Below, in pieces: positions 1-5,388 of a stretch of DNA of 5,683 nt (within the stretch, counting starts at the first letter, position 1; every line of letters begins with the position of its first letter). The notes under the pieces are model-generated. The model worked only from the letters and a program-made list of their open reading frames with translations. It made no database searches and was not told the DNA's origin. The position numbers were made by a program, and so were the translations under genes. The stretch lies in assembly GCA_030632925.1 (NCBI GenBank), contig DAOVTU010000236.1:1-5683 (forward strand), given 5' to 3'. The DNA comes from Candidatus Krumholzibacteriia bacterium. GTDB lineage: Bacteria; Krumholzibacteriota; Krumholzibacteriia; LZORAL124-64-63.

Positions 1-29
1 CCCAATCCTGAGGGGAAATGGCTGGGATG

Positions 30-57
30 TTGACAGAATGGGCTTTCCCCGTACAAT
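30..57 (+). promoter_or_regulatory. sigma70-type promoter for the 135-512 gene
   Basis: A consensus -35 hexamer TTGACA (30-35) is followed after 16 bp by TACAAT (52-57), which matches the -10 consensus TATAAT at five of six positions. Transcription would start near 64-66, giving an untranslated leader of about 70 bases before the preferred start codon at 135. This is the best promoter-like sequence I see in the window. The remaining bases of 1-98 show no recognisable gene end. Confidence 0.75.
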
Positions 58-134
58 GGAGTCACGTCCCGGAAGCGCACAGTTAGTTCTTTGCCACCAT
101 GCTTGATAGTGCTCAACGACCTTGGGAGCCTTCG

Positions 135-512
135 ATGACCGCCCACGCCGATTTGGTGCACACAGTCCGCAATCTCGCTGCTCACCGCGGTGTTTTTCGA
201 CCTGAGGCCTATTTCTTTGTGCTGGAAAGCCTTGAGAACGCCATGGAAGACATGGCGCAGCGCGGTCATATCAGTGGCGAGGGCCTGCTGGACTGGATTC
301 GGCAGCTGGGTCAGCAGCGCTACGGTGTCATGGCCGGCGACGTGTTCAACGCCTGGGGCGTCAACGGCACCATCGATTTTGGTCGCATCGTCTTTCATCT
401 GGTGGATGCCGGATTGCTCAAAAAGCGAGAACAGGACGGTTTGAGCGACTTTATTGACAAATTTGACTTCCAGGAAGCATTTTCCCTGAAAGTTGGCGAA
501 GGACGGGGCTGA
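135..512 (+). CDS. conserved hypothetical protein, Minf_1886 / TIGR04138-like
   Basis: A 125-residue soluble protein with no signal peptide or membrane segment, so probably cytoplasmic; function unknown. Its pattern resembles a small family I recall as restricted mostly to Planctomycetes and Verrucomicrobia: an aromatic/leucine stretch YFFVLESLENAM (residues 26-37), a central block from GHISGEGLL (44-52) to AWGV (73-76), then DFGRIVFHLVDAGLL (81-95) and an acidic DFQEAF (111-116) near the end. The family assignment is from memory, not a search. An in-frame ATG at 99 would add 12 residues but has no Shine-Dalgarno, whereas GGGAG at 124-128 lies 6 bases before the ATG at 135, so 135 is preferred. 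The gene has its own promoter and terminator and appears to be transcribed separately from the tol operon downstream. Confidence 0.8.
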   Translation: MTAHADLVHTVRNLAAHRGVFRPEAYFFVLESLENAMEDMAQRGHISGEGLLDWIRQLGQQRYGVMAGDVFNAWGVNGTIDFGRIVFHLVDAGLLKKREQDGLSDFIDKFDFQEAFSLKVGEGRG

Positions 513-530
513 AACCAGCCCCTTCTTTCT
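505..530 (+). terminator. rho-independent terminator overlapping the stop codon
   Basis: GGGGCTG (505-511) pairs perfectly with CAGCCCC (516-522) around an AAAC loop, giving a 7-bp stem rich in GC. A pyrimidine/T run TTCTTTCT follows (523-530). The TGA stop codon (510-512) lies inside the stem and loop, so the terminator is fused to the gene end. The T run is interrupted by C, so termination may be incomplete. Confidence 0.75.
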
Positions 531-542
531 GCGTTGTACAGA

Positions 543-571
543 TTGAGAGGGAACTTTGGGCATTTAATACT
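543..571 (+). promoter_or_regulatory. weak candidate promoter for the tol operon
   Basis: TTGAGA (543-548, five of six matches to the -35 consensus) is followed after 17 bp by AATACT (566-571, four of six matches to -10, lacking the conserved first T). It lies just after the upstream terminator, where an operon promoter is expected, in an AT-richer pocket. TTTAAT (563-568) is a better -10 by sequence but its spacing to TTGAGA is only 14 bp. If used, the tolQ message would have a leader of about 160 bases. Confidence 0.3.
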
Positions 572-611
572 GTTCATTTTCCCGGTGCCGGTACATCTTG
601 AGCGCGATACG

Positions 612-628
612 TTCAGAAGCATTCAGAA
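612..628 (+). repeat. TTCAGAA direct repeat, 10-bp period
   Basis: TTCAGAA occurs at 612-618 and again at 622-628, start to start 10 bp, or about one helical turn. It lies between the candidate tol promoter and tolQ. Two half-sites on one DNA face could bind a dimeric regulator, but the repeat is short and could be chance. Confidence 0.35.
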
Positions 629-631
629 ACG

Positions 632-655
632 ATCTGACCCCATTCGGGGTCTGGT
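632..655 (+). other. small hairpin in the tolQ leader
   Basis: GACCCC (636-641) pairs perfectly with GGGGTC (646-651) around a 4-base loop ATTC. The stem can continue past one T-T mismatch with C634-G653, a T-G wobble and A632-T655. No T run follows, so it does not look like an intrinsic terminator. It may structure the leader RNA or stabilise the 5' end. Confidence 0.45.
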
Positions 656-675
656 GGTGGGCAAGGAAGGCCCGC

Positions 676-685
676 CCGGATCCGG
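676..685. repeat. 10-bp perfect palindrome in the tolQ leader
   Basis: CCGGATCCGG reads the same on both strands. It lies 56 bp upstream of the tolQ start codon. It could be an operator for a dimeric regulator, but a palindrome this short in GC-rich DNA may be coincidental. Confidence 0.3.
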
Positions 686-724
686 CCATGACGGAACTAG
701 GCCGCATCCCCTTTAAAACTCAAA

Positions 725-738
725 TTCTCTGAGGAGAA
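725..738 (+). promoter_or_regulatory. tolQ ribosome binding site within a small inverted repeat
   Basis: The strong Shine-Dalgarno GAGGAG (731-736) ends 5 bases before the tolQ ATG and fixes that start. TTCTC (725-729) is complementary to GAGAA (734-738) around a TGAG loop, so part of the Shine-Dalgarno can be paired in a 5-bp stem. The stem is weak, so an effect on translation is speculative; the Shine-Dalgarno itself is secure. Confidence 0.6.
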
Positions 739-741
739 CCC

Positions 742-1506
742 ATGATCGTCCTGCCGGCTACGGCCACGATCTCTGTCTTGGGGGGACCCGTTTCATTCCT
801 GGCTGTTTTAGGCCCGGGGGAACTGGTCGACCTGGTGATGGATTCCACCTTTTTTGGCAAGTTCATCCTGCTGGTGCTCTTGTTCCTGTCGGTGATGAGC
901 TGGGCTGTTTTTATCGACAAAGCCCGAGTGCTCGGCCGGATCCGCAAAGGCCACACCCTGTTCTGGGAAAAATGTGAAGAGTGGCTCAACGGTTCAACCC
1001 GCCGCGGCGACTTTGAAGCCTGGTGCCAGGACAATGACGACTTGCCTTTGTGCAATCTGATTCTCGAGACCAGCGAAAACAGTGAAGTGCCGTCGATCCG
1101 GCGCGCCAGCGAACGGGTGATGTATCTGGAAACGGAGAATCTGGAGCGGTATTTAATTCTGCTCTCGACCACCGTGACGATCTCGCCCTTTCTGGGGTTG
1201 CTTGGTACGGTGTGGGGGATCATGAGCAGCTTCTGGGGCATGGCCTCGATGCAGAGCGCAAACCTCACAGTCGTGGCGCCGGGCATTGCCGAGGCGTTGA
1301 TCACCACCATCGCGGGTTTGTCAGCGGCCATCCCGGCGGTTATTTTTTACAACATGGTGGTGCGCAAGATCGATCTGGTGGCCAACGAACTGGACCGCCT
1401 GCGCACGGTGCTCGAAGAGGCGGCCGGTGGCGCGACCGGTGCAGTTGGTCCGGCGGGACGTGACTACGCCAAGCGCCCTGAGCAGCACGACCGGGAGAGC
1501 ATCTGA
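742..1506 (+). CDS. tolQ: TolQ, Tol-Pal proton channel subunit (ExbB/MotA family)
   Basis: TolQ is the inner-membrane subunit that, with TolR, uses the proton motive force to energise TolA. The 254-residue product shows three membrane segments in the usual family layout: residues 39-58, 136-161 and 184-205, with a cytoplasmic loop (about 60-135) between the first two. The signature ISPFLGLLGTVWGIM (147-161) and GIAEALITTIAGLSAAIPAV (181-200) are typical of TolQ. T156 and T189 align with the two threonines (Thr145, Thr178) important in the E. coli protein. It is longer than the E. coli protein (230 residues): about 36 moderately hydrophobic residues precede the first membrane segment, and a Gly/Ala-rich then charged tail (about 227-254) follows. 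The Shine-Dalgarno supports the full-length start. The stop overlaps the tolR start by one base. Confidence 0.95.
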   Translation: MIVLPATATISVLGGPVSFLAVLGPGELVDLVMDSTFFGKFILLVLLFLSVMSWAVFIDKARVLGRIRKGHTLFWEKCEEWLNGSTRRGDFEAWCQDNDDLPLCNLILETSENSEVPSIRRASERVMYLETENLERYLILLSTTVTISPFLGLLGTVWGIMSSFWGMASMQSANLTVVAPGIAEALITTIAGLSAAIPAVIFYNMVVRKIDLVANELDRLRTVLEEAAGGATGAVGPAGRDYAKRPEQHDRESI

Positions 1507-1943
1507 TGGCTATTCGCCGCCGCAGCAGCTATGGGGCCATGGCCAACATCAACATCACATCCCTGGTGGACGTGACGTTGACGCTGTTGATCATCTTCAT
1601 GCTGACGGCGCCCTACATCCAGGGCGGTGTGGAGGTGAACCTGCCCGAGGCCGATACGCGCAATACGATCGTCAAGGAAGGGCCCGTGATTTCGATCACC
1701 AACAACCGGAAAGTCTTTTTTCAGGAGCAGGCCATCGAGTTTGCGGACCTGAAAATGATGCTGTTGCCTTATGAAGAGCAGAAGGACGAAGTGCCGGTCT
1801 ATCTGCGTTGTGACGAAGAAGTGCCCTACGGCTTTGTGCTGAAGGTCATGGCGGCCATTGAATACGAGGGGTTCCTGAACCTCAGTCTGGTGACAGACCA
1901 GGCGGCCCAGGATGTTTCGAATCCGGACCAGCGGAGCGAATAA
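1506..1943 (+). CDS. tolR: TolR, Tol-Pal inner-membrane motor subunit (ExbD family)
   Basis: TolR partners TolQ in the proton-driven motor and also has a periplasmic domain. The 145-residue product has a short basic N-terminus, one membrane segment (about 18-37) and a periplasmic domain (about 40-133). The segment INITSLVDVTLTLLIIFMLT (15-34) carries the family's essential aspartate at D22, the equivalent of E. coli D23 in the proton path, and is followed by the typical VEVNLPEA (42-49). The length is normal for the family. The start ATG overlaps the tolQ stop as TGATG, and GGGAG (1493-1497) at the end of tolQ serves as Shine-Dalgarno, so translation is probably coupled. ExbD would be the alternative name, but the tolA-tolB-pal context decides for TolR. 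Confidence 0.95.
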   Translation: MAIRRRSSYGAMANINITSLVDVTLTLLIIFMLTAPYIQGGVEVNLPEADTRNTIVKEGPVISITNNRKVFFQEQAIEFADLKMMLLPYEEQKDEVPVYLRCDEEVPYGFVLKVMAAIEYEGFLNLSLVTDQAAQDVSNPDQRSE

Positions 1944-2629
1944 TGCTCAAGCACGGGTTGTCCTATTCGGTACTGGTGCACGCCCTCGGGCTGATGCTGG
2001 TGGTGATGTTTGGCAACCACGTGGCGCGCAACCCGGTGCAGCCCTCGCGTTCGATCAAGGTGAAGATGGTGCGCCAGCCGCAGGCGACTCCGCCGCCGAC
2101 CAAGCCAGTGACCGAGCCTGTGCAACAGGTGGCCCAGCCGGAAATCAAACCCGACCTGCCGCCCAAGGAACTGCCCAAGGCTGATCCGAAGCCCAAAGAG
2201 GTGGAGAAGAAGCCGCAGCCGGAAATCAAGGTGGTTGAGCCCGAACCCGAGGTGGTCGACAAGACTCCCGAACCGGTGGAGCAGGTGGTGGCGCAGCCGA
2301 TGATGACGACGCCGACCATTGGCGGGACCGATGAAGATTTTCCCTTCGCCTGGTACATCTCCTTGATCGAGGGCAAGGTCGTCAACAACTGGAAGCCCCG
2401 GCAATTGGGATTTGGCAAACGGGCGATCGTCTCGTGCGCGGTGCATTTTCGGGTGGCCCGCAACGGTGTGGTCAGCCAGGTGACGCTGGTGCGCAACAGC
2501 GGTGTCGGAGTGTTTGATCGCGAGTCGTTGCGCGCCGTTCAAACCACGAAGTTGCCGCCGTTGCCGCCGCAGTACAAGGGCACTTCGTTGGGTATCACGT
2601 TTATCTTCAATCTGGAGCCTGGCAAATGA
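1943..2629 (+). CDS. tolA: TolA/TonB-type periplasm-spanning energy transducer
   Basis: This protein links the TolQR motor to TolB/Pal. Its 228 residues comprise one N-terminal membrane anchor (about 7-24), a Pro/Glu/Lys/Val-rich extended linker (about 44-124) and a folded C-terminal domain (about 133-226) of TonB/TolA type, with WYISLIEGKVVNNW (137-150) and VARNGVVSQVTLVRNSG (171-187). The anchor has S9-x3-H13, the S-x3-H motif used by TonB and TolA to engage the motor. The linker is unlike the long Lys/Ala-rich helix of E. coli TolA (421 residues) and looks like a TonB linker. The only cysteine is C165, so the disulfide of the E. coli TolA C-terminal domain is absent. Position between tolR and tolB argues for the TolA role; sequence alone might be annotated as TonB. 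The start overlaps the tolR stop as TAATG, with GGAG at 1933-1936. Confidence 0.88.
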   Translation: MLKHGLSYSVLVHALGLMLVVMFGNHVARNPVQPSRSIKVKMVRQPQATPPPTKPVTEPVQQVAQPEIKPDLPPKELPKADPKPKEVEKKPQPEIKVVEPEPEVVDKTPEPVEQVVAQPMMTTPTIGGTDEDFPFAWYISLIEGKVVNNWKPRQLGFGKRAIVSCAVHFRVARNGVVSQVTLVRNSGVGVFDRESLRAVQTTKLPPLPPQYKGTSLGITFIFNLEPGK

Positions 2630-3918
2630 TGCTGCATCCATCCAAAATCCATTTGTCTGTTGTCTGCATTCTGTTGCTCGCCTGTAGCGCAAGCCTGGCC
2701 CAGAACAGTGAATTCGAAATATCCCACACCGGCAATGCCTTCATCAAGACCGACGTTGAGGTCAATACGCTGGATGTTCTGTCGGGAGGAGACGCTTCCG
2801 TTGAGGCCTCCGACATCCTCACCCGAATCATCGGCAACGATCTGATTTTCAGCGGGATGTTCAGGATCGAGGCCGCCGAGGGTGGGACCGACAGCCTGAA
2901 TTTCGAGTACACCATCGAAGGCACCGTTGAAGGCCCCTTGCGTGATGCCGGGCAGACCGGCGAGATCGCGCCCACAACCATCAGCCTGAACCTGCTGACC
3001 TGGCCCGGGCGGCAGTTGCTGCTCAACAAGCGCTACCGCCCGTTGCCTTCGCAGATGCGGTCCACCGGGCACCACTTCGCCAACGAAGTGATCTATGCGC
3101 TGACCGGCGAGCGCGGCATTGCCATGACCCGGGTCGTGTTTTCGCGCAGTACCGGCGACGGCAGCGATCTGTACGCCGTGGACTACGATGGCGAGGGCCT
3201 GCTGCGCCTGACGGCCAACCGGGTGCTCAATCTGTGCCCGAGCTGGTCCCCGGATGGCTCGGAAATCGCCTTCACGAGCTACCGCAATCATCAGCAGGGC
3301 CTGTTCATCCTCGATACGAGCAACGGCAAGGTGCGGCCGGTGACGTCCCAGGAGGGCCTCAATTTTGGCGCCGACTGGCATCCGGATGGCGAGGAACTGC
3401 TGGTTTCGATGTCGCGGGGCGGCAACCCGGAAATTTACCGGATCACCCCCGCCGGCAAAATCATCAAACGCCTGACGGTGTCCAAAGCCATCGAAATCAG
3501 CCCCAGCTGGGCTCCCGGGGGCCGGGATCTGGTTTTTACCAGTGACAGAACGGGTACCCCTCAGTTATATATCATCGATAGCGACGGCGCCGGGCGCCGC
3601 CGTTTGACCTTTGAAGGGCGTTACAACGATTCTGCAGTCTGGTCTCCGGGTGGGGACAAGATCGCCTACGCCACCAGAGAAGGAAACACCACCCAGATCG
3701 TGGTGATGAAGTCCACCGGTGAAGATCGGCGCGTGGTGACCGATGCCCGGTGGCGCAATTGTGAAGACCCCAGCTGGGCTCCGGATGGTCGGCACCTGGT
3801 GTTCGCATCGGATCGCAGCGGAGTCTTTAAATTGTACGTTTATGATGATGAGGAAGGAAGCTTCCGCCAGTTGACGTTCGGGGACGATCCCGACATTTCT
3901 CCCGCCTGGTCCAACTAG
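2626..3918 (+). CDS. tolB: TolB, periplasmic beta-propeller of the Tol-Pal system
   Basis: TolB binds Pal and TolA in the periplasm and cycles Pal along the envelope. The 430-residue product, normal for the family, has a signal peptide (about 1-25), an N-terminal domain (about 28-160) with IIGNDLIFSGMF (68-79) typical of TolB, and a C-terminal six-bladed propeller. The blade motif W-x-P-D/G-G recurs at PSWSPDG (205), ADWHPDG (249), PSWAPGG (293), AVWSPGG (337) and PSWAPDG (382), ending in PAWSN (426), a near-exact 44-residue period. Cleavage after SLA (25) would release a soluble protein, but LLAC (17-20) also resembles a lipobox. The first mature strand is diverged from E. coli. The start overlaps the tolA stop as ATGA, with GGAG at 2614-2617; a second ATG follows directly at 2629. 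Confidence 0.95.
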   Translation: MMLHPSKIHLSVVCILLLACSASLAQNSEFEISHTGNAFIKTDVEVNTLDVLSGGDASVEASDILTRIIGNDLIFSGMFRIEAAEGGTDSLNFEYTIEGTVEGPLRDAGQTGEIAPTTISLNLLTWPGRQLLLNKRYRPLPSQMRSTGHHFANEVIYALTGERGIAMTRVVFSRSTGDGSDLYAVDYDGEGLLRLTANRVLNLCPSWSPDGSEIAFTSYRNHQQGLFILDTSNGKVRPVTSQEGLNFGADWHPDGEELLVSMSRGGNPEIYRITPAGKIIKRLTVSKAIEISPSWAPGGRDLVFTSDRTGTPQLYIIDSDGAGRRRLTFEGRYNDSAVWSPGGDKIAYATREGNTTQIVVMKSTGEDRRVVTDARWRNCEDPSWAPDGRHLVFASDRSGVFKLYVYDDEEGSFRQLTFGDDPDISPAWSN

Positions 3919-3961
3919 GACCGGCTCGACACAAAACGGAAAAGCCAAGGAGAGTTCAGAC

Positions 3962-4519
3962 ATGAACCGAGGTTGGATGAATCGCACAATGATGATGGTG
4001 ACGGGAATGACTCTGGTTCTCGCGTTGGTCCTGCTGGCCGGTTGCGGCGGCAGCAATAACGACGTTCAGGATGACCCCACCGCCGGTATGGGCACCGACC
4101 AGGTTGAAGACCTGCCGCCGCCCCCGGTTGCCGAAGATACCACCGACCAGATCCCGGCCACGCCGGACTACGACACCATGGATCCGGCCGAATACGGTGT
4201 GGACGATGTCTTCTTTGCCTTCGACCAGTACGAACTGGACAACGAATCCATGGGCATCCTGTCGGCCAACGCCCGCGCCATGCGTGAAGCTGGCACCACG
4301 ATCCTGATCAGTGGTCACTGCGACGAGCGCGGTACTCTGGAATACAACCTGGCCCTGGGTGAAAAACGTGCCAACGCGGTGCGCGATTACCTGGTCAGCC
4401 TGGGCGTTTCCAAAAGCAAACTGCGGGTCACCAGCTATGGCGAGAACCGTCCGTTCTCCCGCGGTAGCACCGAAGATGCGTGGGCCCAGAACCGCCGCGC
4501 CCACTTCGAGCGTCCGTAG
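3962..4519 (+). CDS. pal: Pal, peptidoglycan-associated outer-membrane lipoprotein
   Basis: Pal anchors the outer membrane to peptidoglycan and is the end target of the Tol motor. The 185-residue precursor has a lipoprotein signal ending in the lipobox LLAGC, with C28 the lipidated residue. The +2 residue is Gly, not Asp, which fits outer-membrane sorting by the E. coli rule. An acidic, Pro-rich tether (about 31-80) leads to an OmpA-like domain (about 82-183) containing VFFAFDQYEL (83-92), GHCDERGT (118-125) and LGEKRANAV (132-140). D121 and R136 match the Asp/Arg pair that binds diaminopimelate in this family. The tail YGENRPFSRG (159-168) and QNRRAHF (176-182) is canonical. AAGGAG (3947-3952) is the Shine-Dalgarno. 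The gene lies 43 bp after tolB with no terminator between. Confidence 0.96.
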   Translation: MNRGWMNRTMMMVTGMTLVLALVLLAGCGGSNNDVQDDPTAGMGTDQVEDLPPPPVAEDTTDQIPATPDYDTMDPAEYGVDDVFFAFDQYELDNESMGILSANARAMREAGTTILISGHCDERGTLEYNLALGEKRANAVRDYLVSLGVSKSKLRVTSYGENRPFSRGSTEDAWAQNRRAHFERP

Positions 4520-4567
4520 TTGCTGGACATCGTGACGGGATTCCTCGACAGGAAGCAGGGAAGCTGA

Positions 4568-5362
4568 ATGATGAGTAGAATTATCCAGCGTCAGGTATTG
4601 GCCGGCATCATTTTGATGCTGGCCGGCCTGGTGTTGACGGGATGTGCACCGCAGTTGAACCGGATCGAAGTGTCGGTCCAGGACAACCGTGACGCCATCG
4701 CCCAGATGCAGGCCGAGAACAAGCGCCTGACCCAGGAAGTGATGGCGCTGGGTTCGCTGCTGCGGATGGACCGCGATGCGGGCGACGAGTCGTCGGCCAT
4801 GCGTCTGGCCAGATTGGGCCAGGTTTCCACGCGTATGGACCAGCTGTTGCAAAAGCTGGACGACAATGCCGAGTACATGCGGGATCTGTCGGCGCGGGTC
4901 GACCTTTTGGCAACTCGGCAGGGTATTCCTACCTTGGGTGAGTACAAGCCGCCGACTCCGAGTGATGTCAGTGGCGAGACGCTGCCCGAAGAAGGCCGAT
5001 CCATTTTGGATCAGGCCGAACTGGACCGCAACCGCGGCAATGTCGATCTGGCGCAGGAGGGATTCGAAGAATTCCTGCAACGCTTTGGTAACTCCGAGGC
5101 GGCCGACCAGGCCACGTACTGGCTGGGCGACATCGCTTACGGCAATGGCGAGAACGAGCAGGCCCTCGGCTATTTCGAAGACCTGTTGGCCAAGTACCCG
5201 ACCAGTGACCGTGCCCCGGCGGCCCTGTTCAAAGGGCGTTCGTGCCTGTTGGCCCTCGGGCGCAACAACGAGGCCTGGGAGTGGGGCGGCAAGCTGTTGA
5301 CCCAGTTCCCGAACTCGGGCGAAGCGGCGTTGCTGAACGAGACCGAAACCGAAGGCAATTAG
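4568..5362 (+). CDS. cpoB: CpoB (YbgF), Tol-Pal-associated coiled-coil/TPR lipoprotein
   Basis: In E. coli, CpoB works with TolA and coordinates cell-wall synthesis (PBP1B/LpoB) with outer-membrane constriction at division. This 264-residue product has a signal ending in the lipobox VLTGC (C26, +2 Ala), a predicted coiled coil with heptad-like L/M spacing (about 30-118), a Pro-rich hinge (about 120-140) and three TPR-like helix pairs: about 145-178, 181-216 (TYWLGDIAYGNGENEQAL) and 217-253 (ending FPNSGEA). Length and architecture match the family. The E. coli protein is soluble and periplasmic, so the lipobox is a difference, implying membrane anchoring. AGGGA (4557-4561) precedes the ATG at 4568; the next codon is also ATG. 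The gene follows pal by 48 bp and is probably in the same transcript. Confidence 0.92.
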   Translation: MMSRIIQRQVLAGIILMLAGLVLTGCAPQLNRIEVSVQDNRDAIAQMQAENKRLTQEVMALGSLLRMDRDAGDESSAMRLARLGQVSTRMDQLLQKLDDNAEYMRDLSARVDLLATRQGIPTLGEYKPPTPSDVSGETLPEEGRSILDQAELDRNRGNVDLAQEGFEEFLQRFGNSEAADQATYWLGDIAYGNGENEQALGYFEDLLAKYPTSDRAPAALFKGRSCLLALGRNNEAWEWGGKLLTQFPNSGEAALLNETETEGN

Positions 5363-5388
5363 CAGATTTTCCTAAGGAGCGTTCGAAG

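Noticed and set aside
99..134. In-frame upstream ATG that would add 12 residues to the first gene
   Set aside because: No Shine-Dalgarno precedes 99, while GGGAG at 124-128 is well placed for the ATG at 135, and the extra residues are not part of the family pattern I recognise.
636..660. GACCCC/GGGGTC hairpin as an intrinsic terminator or attenuator
   Set aside because: It is followed by a G-rich stretch, not a T run, so it cannot be an ordinary intrinsic terminator.
534..716. 60-codon reading frame with a TTG start between the first gene and tolQ
   Set aside because: There is no ribosome binding site, the composition looks non-protein-like, and it spans the hairpin and palindrome of the tolQ leader.
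720..1331. 203-codon reading frame antisense to tolQ
   Set aside because: It lies wholly opposite a secure tolQ coding region, and its Ser/Arg-rich product matches no family I know; it is a by-product of codon bias.
1826..2692. 288-codon reading frame antisense to tolR, tolA and tolB
   Set aside because: The His/Arg/Leu-rich low-complexity product is the expected reverse reading of the Pro/Glu/Lys-rich tolA linker in GC-rich DNA.
2539..3381. 280-codon reading frame antisense to tolB
   Set aside because: The + strand tolB propeller repeats explain this region fully, and the antisense product has no recognisable domain.
3841..3846. TATGAT near the end of tolB as a -10 element for a pal promoter
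   Set aside because: No -35-like hexamer lies 16-18 bp upstream and there is no extended -10 TG, so it is not supported beyond a local AT-rich pocket.
3956..5080. 374-codon reading frame antisense to pal and cpoB
   Set aside because: It spans two well-supported genes and their spacer on the other strand; the Gln/His/Val-rich product shows no domain, so it is a codon-bias shadow despite its length.
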